DNA of 8,125 nt, from NCBI GenBank assembly GCA_023457615.1, contig JAEWKY010000005.1:1-8125 (forward strand), written 5' to 3'. The DNA is from Actinomycetes bacterium (GTDB lineage: Bacteria > Actinomycetota > Actinomycetes > Actinomycetales > Microbacteriaceae). The notes beneath the pieces were generated by a model. That model did no database searches. It was given only the letters and a program-made list of their open reading frames with translations, and was not told the DNA's origin. The first letter of the stretch is position 1, and each line of letters opens with the position of its first letter. The position numbers and the translations under genes are program-made. Of the stretch, positions 4,987 through 8,125 are shown one piece after another.

Positions 4987-7632
4987 CTACTCCCGCCCCG
5001 TCAGACTCCAGGCGTCCTCGTCCGAGCCGCCCTCGGCATCAGGATACTCCGACCCGGAGGCCCCGGCCGCCGGTGCCGGGGCACCTCGCAGGCGGGCGAG
5101 CACCTCGGGCAGCTGCTCGGCGGTGACGAGCACGTCGCGCGCCTTCGATCCCTCGGAGGGGCCGACGATGTCGCGCGACTCGAGGAGATCCATGAGGCGA
5201 CCGGCCTTCGCGAACCCGACGCGGAGCTTGCGCTGCAGCATCGAGGTCGACCCGAACTGCGTCGTGACGACGAGCTCGGTCGCCTGCAGCAGCAGCTCGA
5301 GGTCGTCGCCGATGTCGGCATCCACCTCGCGCTTCTCGACGACCGCCTCGACGTCCGCGCGGTACTCGGGTCGCGCCTGAGCCGTGACGTGCGCGACGAC
5401 CGCCGCGACCTCCTCCTTGGTGACCCACGCGCCCTGCACGCGCACGGGCTTGGAGGCGCCCATGGGCAGGAAGAGTCCGTCGCCCTGCCCGATCAGCTTG
5501 TCGGCGCCGGGCTGGTCGAGGATGACGCGGCTGTCGGTCATCGACGACACCGCGAAGGCGAGCCGCGACGGCACGTTGGCCTTGATGAGACCCGTGACGA
5601 CGTCGACCGAGGGGCGCTGCGTCGCGAGGACGAGGTGGATGCCGGCCGCGCGCGCGAGCTGCGTGATGCGCACGATCGAGTCCTCGACGTCGCGCGGGGC
5701 GACCATCATGAGGTCGGCGAGCTCGTCGACGACGACGAGGAGGTAGGGGTAGGGCTGCAGCACGCGCTGCGAGTTCTCGGGCAGCCGGATCTCGTTCGTC
5801 GCGATCGCGCGGTTGAAGTCGTCGACGTGCGAGTAGCCGAACGACGCGAGGTCGTCGTACCGCATGTCCATCTCCTTCACGACCCACTGCAGCGCCTCGG
5901 CGGCCTTCTTGGGGTTCGTGATGATGGGCGTGATGAGGTGCGGCACGCCCTGGTACGCCGTGAGCTCGACGCGCTTGGGGTCGACGAGCACCATGCGCAC
6001 CTCGGCCGGTCGCGCGCGCATGAGGATGCTCGTGATCATCGAGTTGATGAACGACGACTTGCCGGATCCGGTGGAGCCGGCGACGAGCAGGTGCGGCATC
6101 TTGGCGAGGTTGGCGACGACGAACCCGCCCTCGACGTCCTTGCCGAGGCCGATCGTCATGGGGTGCTGCTGGCGGGCCGCCGCGCTCGAGCGCAGCACGT
6201 CGCCGAGCGAGACGGTCTCGCGGTCGCGGTTGGGGATCTCGATGCCGATCGCGCTCTTGCCCGGGATGGGCGAGAGGATCTGCACCTCGTTCGAGGCGAC
6301 CGCGTAGGCGAGGTTCTTGGCGAGCGCGGTGACCCGCTCGACCTTGACGCCGTGCCCGAGGGCGATCTCGTAGCGCGTGACCGACGGGCCGCGCGTGAAG
6401 CCGGTGACGCGCGCATCCACCTGGAACTGGCTGAGCACGCTCGTGATCGACGCGATCGCCTCGTCGTTCGCCGCGGTCTTCTTCTGCGGCGGGTCGCCCG
6501 GCACGAGCAGCGACGCGGCGGGGAGCCGGTACGGGCGGCGCGGCGGGGCGGAGTGGCGGCCGACCGGCTCGGGGAGGGTCTCCGGATCGGGCAGCTCGGT
6601 CGGCACGGACGGCACGCCCGCGTCGTCGCGCAGCCCGCGACCGCCGGCGACCTCGCCCGTGGAGAAGCGGCGCACGGCGTCCTCGGCCTTGTCGAGCTCG
6701 GCGAGCAGGTCGAACGGGTTGGGCTCGTCGGCGGGCAGGATGACGTCGGTGACGCTCTCGCGCTCGAGCGACGTGTCGTACGCGGGCTCGTGGCCGCCCT
6801 TCGGCGAGCGCTTCCACCAGGGGCGCGAGGAGGCGTCGGTCGGGTCGTCGTCGAGTCCGAGGTCGCTGAACGAGGTGCCGAACTCCGGCTCCGGCGCGGG
6901 GGCGCGGGGGGCGCGCTGCGGCAGCTCGGCGCCGAAGAGGTAGCTGTAGGCCTCGCCGAGGCGCGGACCGATGCGGTTCGGCGGCGTCTTGGTGAGGATG
7001 AAGAGCGAGAGCACGCCGAGCGCCACCGCGAGGAGGACGGCGAGCCACGCGGCGCCGATCGCGACGAACGGCCAGGTCACGATCCAGCCGAGGATGCCGC
7101 CGCCGTGCGCGAGCGCCACGGCGCCGTCGCCGGGCTGCGGCTGCCCGCCGAAGAGGTGGCAGAGCGCGCTCACGGTCGTGAGCAGGAGCACGAGGCCGAC
7201 GCCGAGCCGGCCGTTGTCGTGCACGCTCGACGGATGCCGGAACAGCCAGAGCGCGAAGAACAGCATGATCACCGGCAGCGCGAACGCGACGCGGCCGAGG
7301 AGGCCGCCGAAGGTGTACGCGTCGAGCGCGATGGCGACCTCGTGCGTGGGGTTGAACCACTCGACGACCGCCCCGCCGACGGCGAGCACGACGAGCAGGA
7401 AGGGGACGCCGTCACGGCGCTCCTCGGGCGCGAGGGTCTCCTTGCCGAAGAGACGCGCCGCCCCGCCGACCGCGTGGGCGAGCGACATCCACACGCTCGT
7501 GAGCACGCCGGGCTCCTCGACGCGCTCCGGGCTGCGGCCCTTCGGGTAGCGCTTCGTCGGGTTCGCGCTCGTCGATCGCGCACGCGAGGTCGAGCGCGCG
7601 CGCGAGGTCGACGACCGGGTTCCCGTGGCCAT
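4987..7632 (-). CDS. ftsK: FtsK/SpoIIIE DNA translocase
   Basis: An 881-residue septum-located, ATP-driven DNA pump that clears chromosomes from the closing division site. Residues 1-40 are Arg/Ser-rich and cytosolic, including an STSRAR repeat. Hydrophobic segments at about 77-91, 108-132, 144-162 and 180-213 make four or five membrane passes. A Pro/acidic linker (about 235-385) joins the alpha/beta motor: Walker A G519-STGSGK-S526, Walker B LLVVVDE (Asp636, Glu637), and the ATQRPS motif at 670-675. The C-terminal gamma domain (about 778-848, STSMLQRKLRVGFAKAGRLMDLLE) is the winged helix that reads orienting DNA sequences. The start at 7632 gives the usual MATGTRS-type N-terminus; an in-frame ATG at 7728 would cover the divergent promoter region. 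There is no Shine-Dalgarno, and TACCGT lies 6 bases upstream. Confidence 0.97.
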   Translation of the reverse strand: MATGTRSSTSRARSTSRARSTSANPTKRYPKGRSPERVEEPGVLTSVWMSLAHAVGGAARLFGKETLAPEERRDGVPFLLVVLAVGGAVVEWFNPTHEVAIALDAYTFGGLLGRVAFALPVIMLFFALWLFRHPSSVHDNGRLGVGLVLLLTTVSALCHLFGGQPQPGDGAVALAHGGGILGWIVTWPFVAIGAAWLAVLLAVALGVLSLFILTKTPPNRIGPRLGEAYSYLFGAELPQRAPRAPAPEPEFGTSFSDLGLDDDPTDASSRPWWKRSPKGGHEPAYDTSLERESVTDVILPADEPNPFDLLAELDKAEDAVRRFSTGEVAGGRGLRDDAGVPSVPTELPDPETLPEPVGRHSAPPRRPYRLPAASLLVPGDPPQKKTAANDEAIASITSVLSQFQVDARVTGFTRGPSVTRYEIALGHGVKVERVTALAKNLAYAVASNEVQILSPIPGKSAIGIEIPNRDRETVSLGDVLRSSAAARQQHPMTIGLGKDVEGGFVVANLAKMPHLLVAGSTGSGKSSFINSMITSILMRARPAEVRMVLVDPKRVELTAYQGVPHLITPIITNPKKAAEALQWVVKEMDMRYDDLASFGYSHVDDFNRAIATNEIRLPENSQRVLQPYPYLLVVVDELADLMMVAPRDVEDSIVRITQLARAAGIHLVLATQRPSVDVVTGLIKANVPSRLAFAVSSMTDSRVILDQPGADKLIGQGDGLFLPMGASKPVRVQGAWVTKEEVAAVVAHVTAQARPEYRADVEAVVEKREVDADIGDDLELLLQATELVVTTQFGSTSMLQRKLRVGFAKAGRLMDLLESRDIVGPSEGSKARDVLVTAEQLPEVLARLRGAPAPAAGASGSEYPDAEGGSDEDAWSLTGRE
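7567..7611 (-). repeat. 18-base in-frame tandem repeat in ftsK N-terminus
   Basis: Two and a half imperfect copies of an 18-base unit encode STSRAR-STSRAR-STS (residues 8-22). The result is a positively charged, flexible start. Such a repeat can expand or contract without frameshift. Confidence 0.65.
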
Positions 7633-7638
7633 GCGGTC

Positions 7639-7644
7639 ACGGTA
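7639..7644 (-). promoter_or_regulatory. -10 element for ftsK, leaderless type
   Basis: TACCGT on the minus strand ends 6 bases before the ftsK ATG (7632). It fits TANNNT and would place the start site on the ATG. No standard -35 hexamer is visible; a GC-rich palindrome (7646-7669) fills that area. Confidence 0.42.
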
Positions 7645-7645
7645 C

Positions 7646-7669
7646 CCGCGGCCCCGGCCGGTTCCGCGG
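7646..7669. repeat. GC-rich imperfect palindrome upstream of ftsK
   Basis: CCGCGG-CC-CCGGCCGG-TT-CCGCGG is symmetric about 7657.5 except for the CC/TT pairs (20 of 24 positions). It lies directly upstream of the ftsK -10, so it may be a regulator site, but GC-only palindromes arise easily in such DNA. Confidence 0.35.
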
Positions 7670-7701
7670 AGCGACACCCAGCACGGGGCGGGGCGCCGCT
7701 G

Positions 7702-7729
7702 AATGACCGAAATCACGTTCCCAGTCATT
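7702..7729. promoter_or_regulatory. Candidate TetR operator overlapping the tetR promoter
   Basis: AATGACCG (7702-7709) and CAGTCATT (7722-7729) form an inverted repeat matching at 7 of 8 positions with a 12-base spacer. It is AT-richer than its surroundings, ends one base before the tetR -10 and spans the -35 area. This is a classic place for autorepression by a TetR-family protein. Confidence 0.5.
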
Positions 7730-7735
7730 TAGACT
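7730..7735 (+). promoter_or_regulatory. -10 element for tetR, leaderless type
   Basis: TAGACT ends 7 bases before the ATG at 7743 and no Shine-Dalgarno sequence lies between them. A TGACCG hexamer at 7704-7709 is 20 bases upstream, too far for a normal -35. Confidence 0.52.
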
Positions 7736-7742
7736 CGACGGC

Positions 7743-8125
7743 ATGCGACCGAGCGTGCCGACCGCCGCGATCCTCGACGCGGCCGCCCGGCTCGTCGCCG
7801 AACGCGGGTTCGAGGCCGTGCGCATGGAGGACGTCGCCGCCGGCGCCGGGGTCGCGAAGGGCGTGCTCTACCTGCGGTTCGCGGGCAAGGACGCGCTCCT
7901 GCTCGCGCTCGTGCGCCGCGAGCTCGCCCTCGCGACGCGGGCGACCGCCGAGCTCGTGCGGGCCGATCCCCGCGGCGGACTCCTCTCCCGCCTGTTCGCG
8001 AGCTCGGTCGCCGCCCTCCGCTCCCGCCCCGCGCTCCTGCGCTTCTACCGGGACGACCCCTCGCCCGTCGGCCGACTCGTGCGCGCCCGCGCCGACGACC
8101 ACCGGCCGCGCGCCCTGCTCGGCGC
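7743..8125 (+). CDS. TetR-family transcriptional regulator, 3' end outside window
   Basis: The first 127 codons are present. Residues 7-55 form the TetR DNA-binding domain: T-A-A-I-L-D-A-A-A-R-L-V-A-E-R-G-F-E, then the helix-turn-helix (about 28-47) M-E-D-V-A-A-G-A-G-V-A-K-G-V-L-Y-L-R-F, then K-D-A-L-L-L-A-L-V. The rest is the start of the variable helical ligand-binding domain, so the inducer cannot be inferred. It diverges from ftsK and probably controls itself and a target beyond the window rather than ftsK. The ATG at 7743 is the only start that keeps the domain complete without running into the operator. Confidence 0.9.
   Translation, partial: MRPSVPTAAILDAAARLVAERGFEAVRMEDVAAGAGVAKGVLYLRFAGKDALLLALVRRELALATRATAELVRADPRGGLLSRLFASSVAALRSRPALLRFYRDDPSPVGRLVRARADDHRPRALLG

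Noticed and set aside
3794..5380. Plus-strand open frame of over 500 codons opposite cinA and pgsA.
   Set aside because: Its translation is Arg/Asp/Glu/Gly-rich low complexity, the typical antisense shadow of GC-rich coding sequence; cinA and pgsA opposite it have complete family motifs.
5039..7360. Minus-strand open frame of 773 codons inside ftsK in another frame.
   Set aside because: Extreme Arg/Ala/Pro bias with no motifs; it lies wholly within ftsK, which has intact Walker motifs.

Overview
The window reads as a chromosomal segment of a high-GC Gram-positive actinobacterium, most likely Microbacteriaceae. The evidence is the roughly 70% GC coding bias, the FtsK, PgsA, CinA, ClgR, RecA and RecX sequences themselves, and their gene order. 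The order ftsK - pgsA - cinA - clgR - DUF3046 - recA - recX - miaB is a conserved actinobacterial block, and all of it lies on the minus strand here.

Layout, read in the direction of transcription from high to low coordinates. A truncated TetR-family regulator (7743-8125, plus strand) diverges from ftsK across 110 bases that hold two promoters and two inverted repeats. ftsK (7632-4987), pgsA (4984-4328) and cinA (4315-3839) are packed with gaps of 2 and 12 bases and look like one operon. A 147-base gap carries a promoter for clgR (3691-3359), which is followed after 16 bases by a small DUF3046 gene (3342-3118). That gene has no ATG, GTG or TTG available and appears to start with CTG. Next comes a 284-base regulatory gap with a LexA (SOS) box, a SOS-type promoter and a second PafBC-like promoter, feeding recA (2833-1748). 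recX (1748-1077) overlaps recA by one base (TAATG).

Between recX and miaB, which often lie close together, sit two tandem paralogous lipoprotein genes (1049-642 and 524-114), separated by a strong hairpin terminator. The first 58 bases encode the N-terminus of miaB, cut by the window edge.

Functionally the block joins chromosome translocation at division (FtsK), anionic phospholipid synthesis (PgsA), nucleotide-pool repair (CinA/PncC), proteolysis control (ClgR) and recombinational repair (RecA/RecX). The least ordinary items are the CTG-initiated DUF3046 gene, the duplicated lipoprotein pair of unknown function, a set of five genes whose -10 element lies 6-7 bases before the ATG (predicted leaderless transcripts), and the double damage-responsive promoter of recA. 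I see no CRISPR array, insertion sequence, prophage, tRNA or rRNA, and no clearly new multi-gene system; apart from the lipoprotein insertion and the TetR gene this is a core-genome region.
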